A stretch of DNA of 64,000 nt from Pseudomonas peli (lineage in GTDB: Bacteria > Pseudomonadota > Gammaproteobacteria > Pseudomonadales > Pseudomonadaceae): contig NZ_FMTL01000001.1 in the NCBI RefSeq assembly GCF_900099645.1, positions 1,116,001 to 1,180,000 on the forward strand, in the 5' to 3' direction. The notes under the pieces were generated by a model. It did not search any database, had not been told where the DNA came from, and was given only the letters and a program-made list of their open reading frames with translations. Made by a program: the position numbers and the translations under genes. This document shows, one piece after another, positions 56,532-64,000 of this stretch; position 1 is the first letter of the stretch; every line of letters begins with the position of its first letter.

Positions 56532-56954
56532 TTACTCGTCAGCGTTGTCGCTGTCGTTGTTGTCGCTGTCATCGCCATCAACAGAATCGGCGTTGTCAGG
56601 ACGGTCACGACGCTCACGGCGCTCACTGCGGTTTTCTTCGGCCTTGAGCATCTCGGACTGGTCAGTTACGGCCTCGTCGCGACGGATGACCAAGTTACGG
56701 ATCACGGCATCGTTGTAACGGAAGTTGTCTTCCAGCTCAGCCAGGGCTTTACCGGTGCACTCAACGTTAAGCATCACGTAGTGAGCTTTGTGGACGTTGT
56801 TGATGGCGTAAGCCAGCTGACGACGGCCCCAATCTTCCAGGCGGTGAATCTTGCCGCCGTCTTCTTCGATCAGCTTGGTGTAACGCTCAACCATGCCGCC
56901 GACTTGCTCGCTCTGGTCCGGGTGAACCAGAAAGATGATTTCGTAATGACGCAT
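56532..56954 (-). CDS. rpsF: 30S ribosomal protein S6
   Basis: S6 is 140 residues ([38 protein letters not shown]). A C-terminal Asp/Glu/Asn-rich tail follows position 115, longer than the E. coli core. S6 is the partner of S18 and the family has a C-terminal glutamate tail in enterobacteria. A hairpin 22 bases upstream may be the S6:S18 feedback site. Confidence 0.97.
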   Translation of the reverse strand: MRHYEIIFLVHPDQSEQVGGMVERYTKLIEEDGGKIHRLEDWGRRQLAYAINNVHKAHYVMLNVECTGKALAELEDNFRYNDAVIRNLVIRRDEAVTDQSEMLKAEENRSERRERRDRPDNADSVDGDDSDNNDSDNADE

Positions 56955-56975
56955 AAATGCTCCTTACGGGTTGTA

Positions 56976-56999
56976 GCCTGCCGCGAAATGCGGTCAGGC
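56976..56999 (-). promoter_or_regulatory. Hairpin in the rpsF leader, possible S6:S18 site
   Basis: On the minus strand, GCCTG-A-CCGC pairs with GCGG-CAGGC around ATTTC, a stem with one bulged A, ending 21 bases before the rpsF start. The S6:S18 leader is a known feedback element, but I have not confirmed its consensus here. Confidence 0.4.
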
Positions 57000-57174
57000 A
57001 AGGAGTGAATTTCACTTGTTTGTCTTGCTGAAACAGAAAGGCGCAAAAGCACCTGCCGTCACGGCAAGGGGCGACATTCTAGTGAAGCCGCCTGCTACAC
57101 GCAAGGTGAACTGGTGATTATTTGAACAATGCTGCGCGATTGCGCGGACAGAAAAGTCATTGCCGAGGTCAACG

Positions 57175-57203
57175 GCAGCGGGCGCCTTGCAGGCGCCCGC
57201 TGC
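57175..57203 (-). terminator. Strong hairpin after rlmB
   Basis: A 12-bp perfect GC-rich stem (57175-57186 with 57192-57203), loop TTGCA, lies three bases after the rlmB stop. There is no T-run, so it may be an incomplete terminator or an mRNA stabiliser. Confidence 0.6.
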
Positions 57204-57206
57204 GCA

Positions 57207-57959
57207 TTATTTCTTGCCACCAGCCTTGCGCTGGCGCAAGGCCTCGAACAGACACACACCGGTCGCAACCGACACATTGAGGCTGCTAACGCTGCCTGCC
57301 ATCGGCAACTTAACCAGGTAATCGCAATGCTCACGGGTCAGGCGACGCATACCTTTGCCTTCAGCCCCCATGATCAGCACAGTCGGCCCAGTCAGGTCAT
57401 GCTCATACAACTCCATCTCAGCCTCACCGGCCGTGCCCACAACCCACAGGCCGCGCTGCTGGAGTTTCTCCAGACTGCGCGCCAGGTTGGTCACTGCAAC
57501 TAGCGGGATCACCTCTGCTGCGCCGCAGGCGACTTTGCGCACGGTAGCGTTGAGCGTGGCGGACTTGTCCTTCGGCACAATCACCGCCAGCGCACCCGCC
57601 GCATCAGCGGTCCGCAGACAAGCACCAAGGTTGTGCGGGTCTGTCACGCCGTCGAGCACCAGCAGTAGAGGCGCACCTTCGGTGCGGTCGAGCAGCTCGT
57701 CGAGCATCGCCTCGCCCCAGACCTGACTGGGGCTGACATCCGCCACCACACCTTGATGCACGCCTTCGACCCAGGCATCCATCTCACGGCGCTCACACTG
57801 ACCAACAGACACCCGCGCATCCGCCGCCAGCGCCAGCAACACCTGCACGCGCGGATCATTACGCCCTTCGGCTAGCCAGATTTGCTTAACCCGCTTTGGA
57901 TGGTGACGCAGCAGCGCTTCTACAGCATGCACGCCGTAGATTTTCTCCAACTGGCTCAT
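57207..57959 (-). CDS. rlmB: 23S rRNA (guanosine-2'-O-)-methyltransferase
   Basis: RlmB methylates the 2'-OH of G2251 (E. coli numbering) in 23S rRNA. It is a SpoU/TrmH enzyme of 250 residues, with motif 1 DPHNLGACLRTADAAG, motif 2 LIMGAEGKGMRRLT and motif 3 LPMAGSVSSLNVSVAT. A short N-terminal domain (YGVHAVEALLRHHP) binds rRNA. Its start overlaps the rnr stop by four bases, the common rnr-rlmB pair. Confidence 0.96.
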   Translation of the reverse strand: MSQLEKIYGVHAVEALLRHHPKRVKQIWLAEGRNDPRVQVLLALAADARVSVGQCERREMDAWVEGVHQGVVADVSPSQVWGEAMLDELLDRTEGAPLLLVLDGVTDPHNLGACLRTADAAGALAVIVPKDKSATLNATVRKVACGAAEVIPLVAVTNLARSLEKLQQRGLWVVGTAGEAEMELYEHDLTGPTVLIMGAEGKGMRRLTREHCDYLVKLPMAGSVSSLNVSVATGVCLFEALRQRKAGGKK

Positions 57960-60502
57960 GACTTCGCCTTACGCTTGCGTGCACTGCCGGACGCCGACGC
58001 CCCACCAGCCGGAGCGCCCTTGCGGTGCGCACCTGGCTTACCAGACTTACTGGCTGGCTTGGCAGACTCACTCTTGGCAGCGCCCTTGCCGGCCTTGCTC
58101 TTCGAATCACTGAGCAGCGATTTTTTCAGCGCACGGCTTTTTTCCACATCGGTGTTACCTGGCGCAGCACGCTCGCCGCGACGCCCGGTTTTACCCGCAG
58201 CCGATTCAAAACCACCACGGCGCTGACCGGCCGGCATAGCCGTTTTGCCTTCAGCCAGTTCAAAGTCGATCTTGCGCTCGTCCAGATCGACGCGCATGAC
58301 CTTGACCTCAACACTATCGCCCAGACGGAAACTGCGCCCGCTGCGCTCGCCCGCCAGGCGATGATGCACGGGGTCAAAGTGGTAGTAGTCACCCGGCAAG
58401 GCGGTGACGTGCACCAAACCCTCGACGTAAATGTCCTTCAACTCAACGAACAGACCAAAGCCTGTCACCGCCGTGATCACACCCGGGAACGTTTCGCCGA
58501 CGCGATCCTTCATAAACTCGCATTTGAGCCAGTTCACTACATCGCGAGTCGCCTCATCGGCGCGGCGCTCGGACATCGAGCACTGCTCGCCAAGCTGCTC
58601 TAGAATCGCATCGTCGTATGGGTAGATCCGCGCCCGCGGCATGATCGCCGCACCGGCACGCTTGACGTGCGGGGTATCAAGCTTGGAACGGACCACACTG
58701 CGGATCGCCCGATGGATCAACAGATCCGGATAACGACGAATTGGTGAAGTGAAGTGCGCATACGCCTCGTAGTTCAGACCGAAGTGACCCTGGTTATCCG
58801 CGCTGTACACCGCCTGACTGAGCGAGCGCAGCATGACGGTCTGGATCAGGTGGTAATCCGGACGCTCGCGGATACTTTCCAGCAGCAGCTGGTAGTCCTT
58901 GGGCGACGGACCGTCCTTCGACTTGCCGCGATGCAGCGACAACCCCAGCTCGGTGAGGAATGCTTTGAGCTTCTCCACACGCTCCGGCGGCGGACAATCA
59001 TGCACGCGATAAAGCGCCGGAATTTCATGCTTCTGCATAAACGCAGCAGTGGCCACGTTGGCAGCCAGCATGCATTCTTCGATCAACTTGTGCGCATCGT
59101 TACGCTGGGTTGGGCGAATCTCGGCAATCTTACGTCCAGCCCCGAAGATGATCCGGGTTTCCTGGGTTTCAAAATCAATGGCCCCGCGCTCATGGCGCGC
59201 AGCCAGCAACACCTGGTACAGCGAGTACAGCTGCTTGAGGTGCGGCAGTACTTCTTTGTACTCGCCACGCAGCGCCTTGCCTTCGCTACTTTTCGGCTGC
59301 TCAAGCATGGCACTGACCTTGTTGTAGGTCAGACGCGCATGGGAGTGGATGACCGCCTCATAGAATTGGTAGTCGGTCATCTTGCCGGTCTTGGAGATAC
59401 TGATCTCACAGACCATAGCCAGACGATCGACATGCGGGTTCAGCGAGCACAGGCCGTTAGACAATTCTTCCGGCAGCATCGGGATTACCCGCTCCGGGAA
59501 GTACACCGAATTGCCACGCACCTGAGCCTCGGCATCCAACGCCGAATCGATTTTCACATAGTGAGAAACGTCAGCGATGGCGACATAGAGCTTCCAGCCG
59601 CCGGAAAACAGCCGCCAGTTGCTGCCGTTTTTCTCGCAATACACCGCATCATCGAAGTCGCGCGCGTCTTCACCATCAATGGTGACGAACGGCAAGTGGC
59701 GTAGGTCGATACGCTTCTCTTTGTCCTTCTCTTCAACTTCTGGCTTGAGCTTGTGCGCTTCTTTTACAACCGCGTCCGGCCAGACGTGGGGAATGTCGTA
59801 GCTGCGCAATGCAACGTCGATCTCCATACCGGGCGCCATGTAGTTGCCAACCACCTCAACCACGTCGCCCTGGGGCTGGAAGCGCGTAGTCGGCCAGTGA
59901 GTAATTTTCACCTCAACAAACTGACCCTGTTTGGCGCCGGCATTCCGCCCTGGCGTCACCAGCACTTCTTGCTGAATTTTCGGGTTATCGGCCACAACGA
60001 AGCCAACGCCGCTTTCTTCGTAATAGCGGCCAACAATGCTTTCGTGGGCGCGGGAGATCACCTCAACCACCGCACCTTCACGACGGCCACGGCGATCAAG
60101 ACCAGACACCCGCGCCAAAGCACGGTCACCATCGAACACCAGGCGCATTTGCGCGGGACTCAGAAACAGATCATCACTGCCATCATCCGGCACCAGAAAG
60201 CCGAAACCATCACGGTGCCCGCTCACGCGCCCGAGAATCAGGTCGAGCTTATCAACAGGGGCATAGGTGCCGCGGCGGGTATAGATCAGCTGGCCATCAC
60301 GCTCCATGGCGCGAAGACGGCGACGCAGGGCTTCGAGCTGCTCTTCAGTGGCCATGCCAAATTCATCAGCCAGCTCTTCGCGAGCTGCTGGAGAGCCGCG
60401 CTCATCCAAGTGCTTCAGAATCAGTTCACGACTTGGAATGGGGTTTTCATATTTTTCCGCTTCACGAGCGGCCTCGGGATCGAGGGATTGCCAATCGGCC
60501 AT
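57956..60502 (-). CDS. rnr: Ribonuclease R
   Basis: RNase R is a 3'-5' exoribonuclease that degrades structured RNA. The 848-residue protein has an N-terminal helix-turn-helix-like domain, cold-shock domains (about 90-240) and the RNB catalytic domain with TIDGEDARDFDDAVYC, where aspartates bind metal. An S1 domain (about 660-745; FPGVITAVTGFGLFVEL) follows. The tail is Lys/Ser/Ala-rich, disordered and basic. The stop overlaps the rlmB start by four bases. Confidence 0.96.
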   Translation of the reverse strand: MADWQSLDPEAAREAEKYENPIPSRELILKHLDERGSPAAREELADEFGMATEEQLEALRRRLRAMERDGQLIYTRRGTYAPVDKLDLILGRVSGHRDGFGFLVPDDGSDDLFLSPAQMRLVFDGDRALARVSGLDRRGRREGAVVEVISRAHESIVGRYYEESGVGFVVADNPKIQQEVLVTPGRNAGAKQGQFVEVKITHWPTTRFQPQGDVVEVVGNYMAPGMEIDVALRSYDIPHVWPDAVVKEAHKLKPEVEEKDKEKRIDLRHLPFVTIDGEDARDFDDAVYCEKNGSNWRLFSGGWKLYVAIADVSHYVKIDSALDAEAQVRGNSVYFPERVIPMLPEELSNGLCSLNPHVDRLAMVCEISISKTGKMTDYQFYEAVIHSHARLTYNKVSAMLEQPKSSEGKALRGEYKEVLPHLKQLYSLYQVLLAARHERGAIDFETQETRIIFGAGRKIAEIRPTQRNDAHKLIEECMLAANVATAAFMQKHEIPALYRVHDCPPPERVEKLKAFLTELGLSLHRGKSKDGPSPKDYQLLLESIRERPDYHLIQTVMLRSLSQAVYSADNQGHFGLNYEAYAHFTSPIRRYPDLLIHRAIRSVVRSKLDTPHVKRAGAAIMPRARIYPYDDAILEQLGEQCSMSERRADEATRDVVNWLKCEFMKDRVGETFPGVITAVTGFGLFVELKDIYVEGLVHVTALPGDYYHFDPVHHRLAGERSGRSFRLGDSVEVKVMRVDLDERKIDFELAEGKTAMPAGQRRGGFESAAGKTGRRGERAAPGNTDVEKSRALKKSLLSDSKSKAGKGAAKSESAKPASKSGKPGAHRKGAPAGGASASGSARKRKAKS

Positions 60503-60615
60503 TAGAGGTAATTCACCTTATCTACACAAATTCGGTTTGCCATGTGCCTATTGAAGCGCGAAACCACTGTCCAGGTCAGCACGGCACACAGAATAAAATT
60601 TTTTAACAACAGGGG

Positions 60616-60644
60616 TTTACAAGTAAAAACCCGATCCGTATTAT
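60616..60644 (+). promoter_or_regulatory. Sigma-70 promoter of tRNA-Leu
   Basis: TTTACA (60616-60621), 17 bases, TATTAT (60639-60644) is a near-consensus promoter. A GC-rich discriminator (GCGCGCC) follows, as in stable-RNA promoters under stringent control. The tRNA starts 73 bases after the -10. Confidence 0.8.
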
Positions 60645-60717
60645 GCGCGCCACAACGACGGGAAACGAAGTTAACCAAGTTGTAGTTGATAGCAAATAAG
60701 CAAGTTTTGCAATCAAT

Positions 60718-60804
60718 GCCCAGGTGGTGAAATTGGTAGACACGCCAGCTTCAGGTGCTGGTGACCTTACGGTCGTGGAAGTTCGAGTCTTCTCCTGGGC
60801 ACCA
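60718..60804 (+). tRNA. tRNA-Leu (anticodon CAG)
   Basis: GCCCAGG pairs with CCTGGGC as the acceptor stem. The anticodon loop TTCAGGT has CAG at 60752-60754, the long variable arm of a class II tRNA is present, and the encoded end is ACCA. Length is 87 bases including CCA. It lies divergent from rnr, matching PA4937.1 in PAO1 from memory. Confidence 0.96.
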
Positions 60805-60808
60805 ATTC

Positions 60809-60840
60809 AAAAAAACCGAGCCACTGGCTCGGTTTTTTAT
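60809..60840 (+). terminator. Terminator of tRNA-Leu
   Basis: CCGAGCC pairs with GGCTCGG around ACT, flanked by A-runs and T-runs. It lies just downstream of the tRNA. Confidence 0.93.
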
Positions 60841-60910
60841 TGCCTGCGATTTAACCCCCATATGTGTAAACAACTTGGTGGGCGCTCAGGTGCGCCCACC
60901 CTGAATCGGC

Positions 60911-62845
60911 CTAAACGCGAAACTGACCCAAACTGGCTTTAAGCTTCTTCGCCAAGCCATCCAACACGCGACCGCTATTGGCCGTAGCCGCAACAGCCTC
61001 AGCCGCGCGCTGCGCCTCAACATGAATAACCTCAACACGCCCACGCACGGCATCAGCCCCCTCCGCCTGATGCGCAGCCGCCTCTGTCGCGGCATTGATC
61101 GCGCCGTGCACTTCCTCCACCGCCTCACGCACCGACTGCTGCACTCGCGCACTTTCGCGCAGGGCCGATAAGCCTTGATCAGCCTGCTTACCGGCCTGAC
61201 TAATAGCCTCAACCGCTTCGCGTGCACCCTGCTGCAATGCGCCGATATGGGTCTGAATATCGCCAGTGGACTGCTGCGTCTTACTGGCCAGCGCGCGCAC
61301 CTCATCGGCCACCACAGCAAAACCGCGACCACTCTCGCCCGCCCGGGCCGCCTCAATGGCCGCATTCAGGGCCAATAAGTTGGTTTGCTCAGCAATTGAG
61401 CGAATCACCGTTAGCACCACTTCAATCTGCTCACTCTGCTTGGCCAGCCGCTCGATGACCGAAGCCCCCGTTTCCACACGCCTCACCAACTCTTCGATCG
61501 AGCCCCCCACGCGCAGCGCAATCGCAGCATTGTCATCAGCAGCCTGACGAATCGCACCAACGCGCTGCAAGGCCTCGCGCATAGCATGGCTTTCCGCCTG
61601 CGCTTCGCTGGCCATTTCAGCCAACGCCTGCAAACTACCGGCGACCTCATCACGCTGACGCTCGGCCGCTGACTCCGCCGCCGCACTGCGCGAGGCCAAA
61701 TTGCCGATTTCCTGCCCAGTGAGCGATGCCACCTCACCCGCCTCGCGCACAATCGGCTGCAACTTGGCGACGAAGCGATTGACCGCCGCCGCCATGTCGC
61801 CAATTTCATCACGGCTATTGAGTTCGACCCGACGGGTCAGATCCCCCTCGCCGGCCGCCCAGTCATTCAACACCGCAATCAAGGTATGCAGCTTGCTGAC
61901 TACTCGCCGCCCGAGCACCAAGGCCAATACCAACAGAATCAGCAGTGCCACGACAGTAAGGCCCATGCTGATATTCCAACGCAAACCAGCTGCAGCCTGC
62001 TGCACCACCTGGCGACTGCTCTGCTCCATACCGCCAGCCGCCTCACGCGCAACACTCAATCGAGCCGCCAGAGCGTCCGCACTGCTGGTGGCCGCGCCAC
62101 TTAAGCTGTCTGAAACCAACCGCCCACTGCTGTCGATCAAACTGACGAAACGCTGATCCAGCTTCGCCAACTCCTCATCCACCGACGCAGTAGAAACCCC
62201 CAAAAGAACCTTGCCGATATCCGAGCCCATTGGACTGATCGTCGCCTCGGCGATATACACACCCGGATCATTGGCGGCAGCCTGCAGCACCTTATCCAGT
62301 GCGCCACCACCTTCCCCCTTGGCCATCAAGGCACGTACACGTGCGTCCTGCCGATTGAGATGGCGTGTCAGCCGTTCGCCTTGCGCATCGAGGTACACCG
62401 CAAATAGCACCGCCGGGTTGCGATGCGCTCCACGGACTAACTCAGTGAGCGCGGGCACATCGGCATCCCAGATAGCCTTTGGCGCAACGGCCGATAGCAG
62501 CTGCGCCAGCTCGTCCGCCGAACGCTTAAGATTGCTGTCCAACACGCCGCGAATTTGCGCCTGCTCCTCGGCCAGCCGGGTAGAAAGGCCTTTGGCCAAT
62601 TGCGCTTGAGTGCTGACGGAAAGGCCATCCAGACCGCCACGCACTTCATCACCAGCTTTAGTCAGCTCGTCTACCAATCGCGCCGTATCGGACTGCATGC
62701 CTTTGGCCAAATCTGCCTCAAGCGTTGCCACCGTGGTCCGGGTCAACGCCACAGCCACAATGACTTGCACCAACAAGGCCACGCCCAGCGCCAGAAACAC
62801 CGGCAACAACAAACGACTGCGCAGCACAGAAATAATGGCAAACAC
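60911..62845 (-). CDS. Methyl-accepting chemotaxis protein
   Basis: This 644-residue chemoreceptor has TM1 (about 8-32), a periplasmic sensor (about 33-285), TM2 (about 288-312), HAMP and a signalling coiled coil with [19 protein letters not shown]. The sensor has Cache-like text ([34 protein letters not shown]), so a small-molecule ligand bound in the periplasm is likely. I use the GTG at 62845 because AGGAG lies eight bases upstream; a GTG at 62854 overlaps that site. It lies between tRNA-Leu and purA. The ligand is unknown. Confidence 0.87.
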   Translation of the reverse strand: MFAIISVLRSRLLLPVFLALGVALLVQVIVAVALTRTTVATLEADLAKGMQSDTARLVDELTKAGDEVRGGLDGLSVSTQAQLAKGLSTRLAEEQAQIRGVLDSNLKRSADELAQLLSAVAPKAIWDADVPALTELVRGAHRNPAVLFAVYLDAQGERLTRHLNRQDARVRALMAKGEGGGALDKVLQAAANDPGVYIAEATISPMGSDIGKVLLGVSTASVDEELAKLDQRFVSLIDSSGRLVSDSLSGAATSSADALAARLSVAREAAGGMEQSSRQVVQQAAAGLRWNISMGLTVVALLILLVLALVLGRRVVSKLHTLIAVLNDWAAGEGDLTRRVELNSRDEIGDMAAAVNRFVAKLQPIVREAGEVASLTGQEIGNLASRSAAAESAAERQRDEVAGSLQALAEMASEAQAESHAMREALQRVGAIRQAADDNAAIALRVGGSIEELVRRVETGASVIERLAKQSEQIEVVLTVIRSIAEQTNLLALNAAIEAARAGESGRGFAVVADEVRALASKTQQSTGDIQTHIGALQQGAREAVEAISQAGKQADQGLSALRESARVQQSVREAVEEVHGAINAATEAAAHQAEGADAVRGRVEVIHVEAQRAAEAVAATANSGRVLDGLAKKLKASLGQFRV

Positions 62846-62936
62846 GGCAGACACTCCTAACAGCGGTAATGCCTATAACGGCGGGGAAGCTGATTTATAA
62901 AGGCTAGCTCGGATATTTTTACGCGGACCAGAAACG

Positions 62937-62966
62937 ACAAAGGGCCGCCAATTGGCGACCCTTTGT
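62937..62966 (-). terminator. Terminator after purA
   Basis: A 30-base near-palindrome centred on AATT, with one mismatched pair, lies 16 bases after the purA stop. It closely resembles the perfect palindrome after purD. Confidence 0.8.
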
Positions 62967-62982
62967 GCACTGCCTGTGACTA

Positions 62983-64000
62983 TCAGGCAAACGGATGACG
63001 CAACACAATAGTCTCGTTGCGGTCCGGGCCGGTGGAAACAATATCAATCGGCGCACCGACCAACTCTTCCACACGCTTGATGTAAGTACGCGCAGCCGCT
63101 GGCAGCTCTTCCAGGGTTTTCGCACCCAGGGTCGACTCGCTCCAGCCTGGCAGCTCCTCGTAAACCGGCTGCAGACCCAGGTAGCTGTCGGCATCAGTCG
63201 GCGCATCAACCAGCACGTCGCCGTTTTGATCTTTGTAGCCAACACAGATACGGATGGTTTCCAGACCGTCGAGCACGTCCAGCTTGGTCAGGCACAGACC
63301 GGAGATGCTGTTGATCTCGATGGCGCGACGCAGGATCACGGCATCAAACCAACCGCAACGACGCGCGCGGCCGGTGGTGGAGCCGAATTCGTGGCCACGC
63401 TTGGCGAGGAACGCGCCGGTTTCGTCGAACAGCTCAGTCGGGAACGGACCCGAGCCAACGCGGGTGGTGTAGGCCTTGGTGATACCGAGGATGTAATCCA
63501 GGTACATCGGACCAAAACCAGAACCGGTGGCGATGCCGCCTGCCGTGGTGTTGGAGCTGGTGACGTAGGGGTAGGTGCCATGGTCGATGTCCAGCAGCGA
63601 ACCCTGCGCGCCTTCGAACATGATGTCCTTGCCCTCACGACGCATGTCGTGCAGCACGGCGGTCACGTCGGTCATCATCGGCTTGAGCAGCTCAGCGTAT
63701 TCCATGCACTCGTCGAGCGTCTTCTGGAAGTCGATGGCCGGCTCTTTGTAGTAATTGACCAGTACGAAGTTGTGGTAATCCAGCAGCTCACCGAGCTTGG
63801 CGGCGAAGCGCTCACGGTGGAACAGATCGCCAATGCGCAGGCCGCGTCGCGCCACCTTGTCTTCGTAGGCCGGGCCAATACCACGACCGGTGGTGCCGAT
63901 CTTGGCATCACCACGGGCTTTCTCACGAGCCTGATCGAGGGCTACGTGGTACGGCAGGATCAGCGGGCAGGACGGGCTGATACGCAGGCGCTCGCGCACC
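62983..64000 (-). CDS. purA: Adenylosuccinate synthetase, 5' end outside window
   Basis: PurA makes adenylosuccinate from IMP, aspartate and GTP in AMP synthesis. About 339 of roughly 430 residues are present. Segments include [48 protein letters not shown] and [17 protein letters not shown]. The protein begins before the window's right edge, so the N-terminal GTP-binding part is missing. It ends at a terminator matching that of purD. Confidence 0.96.
   Translation of the reverse strand, partial: VRERLRISPSCPLILPYHVALDQAREKARGDAKIGTTGRGIGPAYEDKVARRGLRIGDLFHRERFAAKLGELLDYHNFVLVNYYKEPAIDFQKTLDECMEYAELLKPMMTDVTAVLHDMRREGKDIMFEGAQGSLLDIDHGTYPYVTSSNTTAGGIATGSGFGPMYLDYILGITKAYTTRVGSGPFPTELFDETGAFLAKRGHEFGSTTGRARRCGWFDAVILRRAIEINSISGLCLTKLDVLDGLETIRICVGYKDQNGDVLVDAPTDADSYLGLQPVYEELPGWSESTLGAKTLEELPAAARTYIKRVEELVGAPIDIVSTGPDRNETIVLRHPFA

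Overview
The window is chromosomal DNA of a Pseudomonas-type gammaproteobacterium. It has moderately high GC, and its gene order matches my memory of the P. aeruginosa PAO1 chromosome in two blocks: about PA4839 to PA4873 (speA, sui1, Nudix, DUF2333, gcbA, ctpL, dsbD, aroQ-accB-accC, prmA, DUF3426, dusB-fis, purH-purD, retS, marC, urt transporter, urease) and about PA4928 to PA4938 (ygiQ, nicD, alr, dnaB, rplI, DUF2232, rpsR, rpsF, rlmB, rnr, tRNA-Leu, purA). Locus numbers are recalled, not searched. Gene content and protein detail point to a Pseudomonas species other than P. aeruginosa. No transposase, integrase, phage gene, CRISPR array or recognisable defence system was seen.

Layout. 1-4.3 kb (minus strand): arginine decarboxylase (cut by the window edge), a Sui1-like factor, a Nudix hydrolase and a DUF2333 protein. 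4.5-10.2 kb: a GcbA-type diguanylate cyclase, a CtpL-type chemoreceptor with a candidate Pho box, and DsbD. 10.3-19.7 kb: housekeeping genes aroQ-accBC, prmA, a DUF3426 protein, dusB-fis, purH and purD. 19.8-23.2 kb: the RetS hybrid kinase and a MarC membrane protein. 23.2-36.1 kb: a urea nitrogen block. An NtrC/sigma-54-type promoter precedes allophanate hydrolase and a GntR regulator, followed by urtABCDE, a small membrane protein, ureD, ureA, a GNAT acetyltransferase, ureB and ureC. The accessory genes ureEFG are not in the window. 36.2-45.6 kb is the most variable part: an unknown small protein, a YbiI-type zinc finger, oxaloacetate decarboxylase with tandem operator-like palindromes, an orphan PilC/GspF-like protein, three solute-binding proteins with no permease, three membrane proteins and an Hsp70-like protein. 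45.7-64 kb: YgiQ, a tandem pair of NicD-like membrane diguanylate cyclases, then alr, dnaB, the rpsF-rpsR-DUF2232-rplI ribosomal cluster, rnr-rlmB, tRNA-Leu(CAG), a chemoreceptor and purA (cut by the window edge).

Working together. UrtABCDE would import urea and urease would split it to ammonia. Allophanate hydrolase handles a related urea-derived compound, but its usual partner, urea carboxylase, is absent here. Several genes (gcbA, retS and the nicD pair) feed c-di-GMP and the motile-sessile switch. The best candidates for something undescribed are the solute-binding-protein/orphan GspF cluster (38.0-41.7 kb), the duplicated nicD pair, and the sigma-54-driven atzF-gntR pair placed ahead of the urea transporter.
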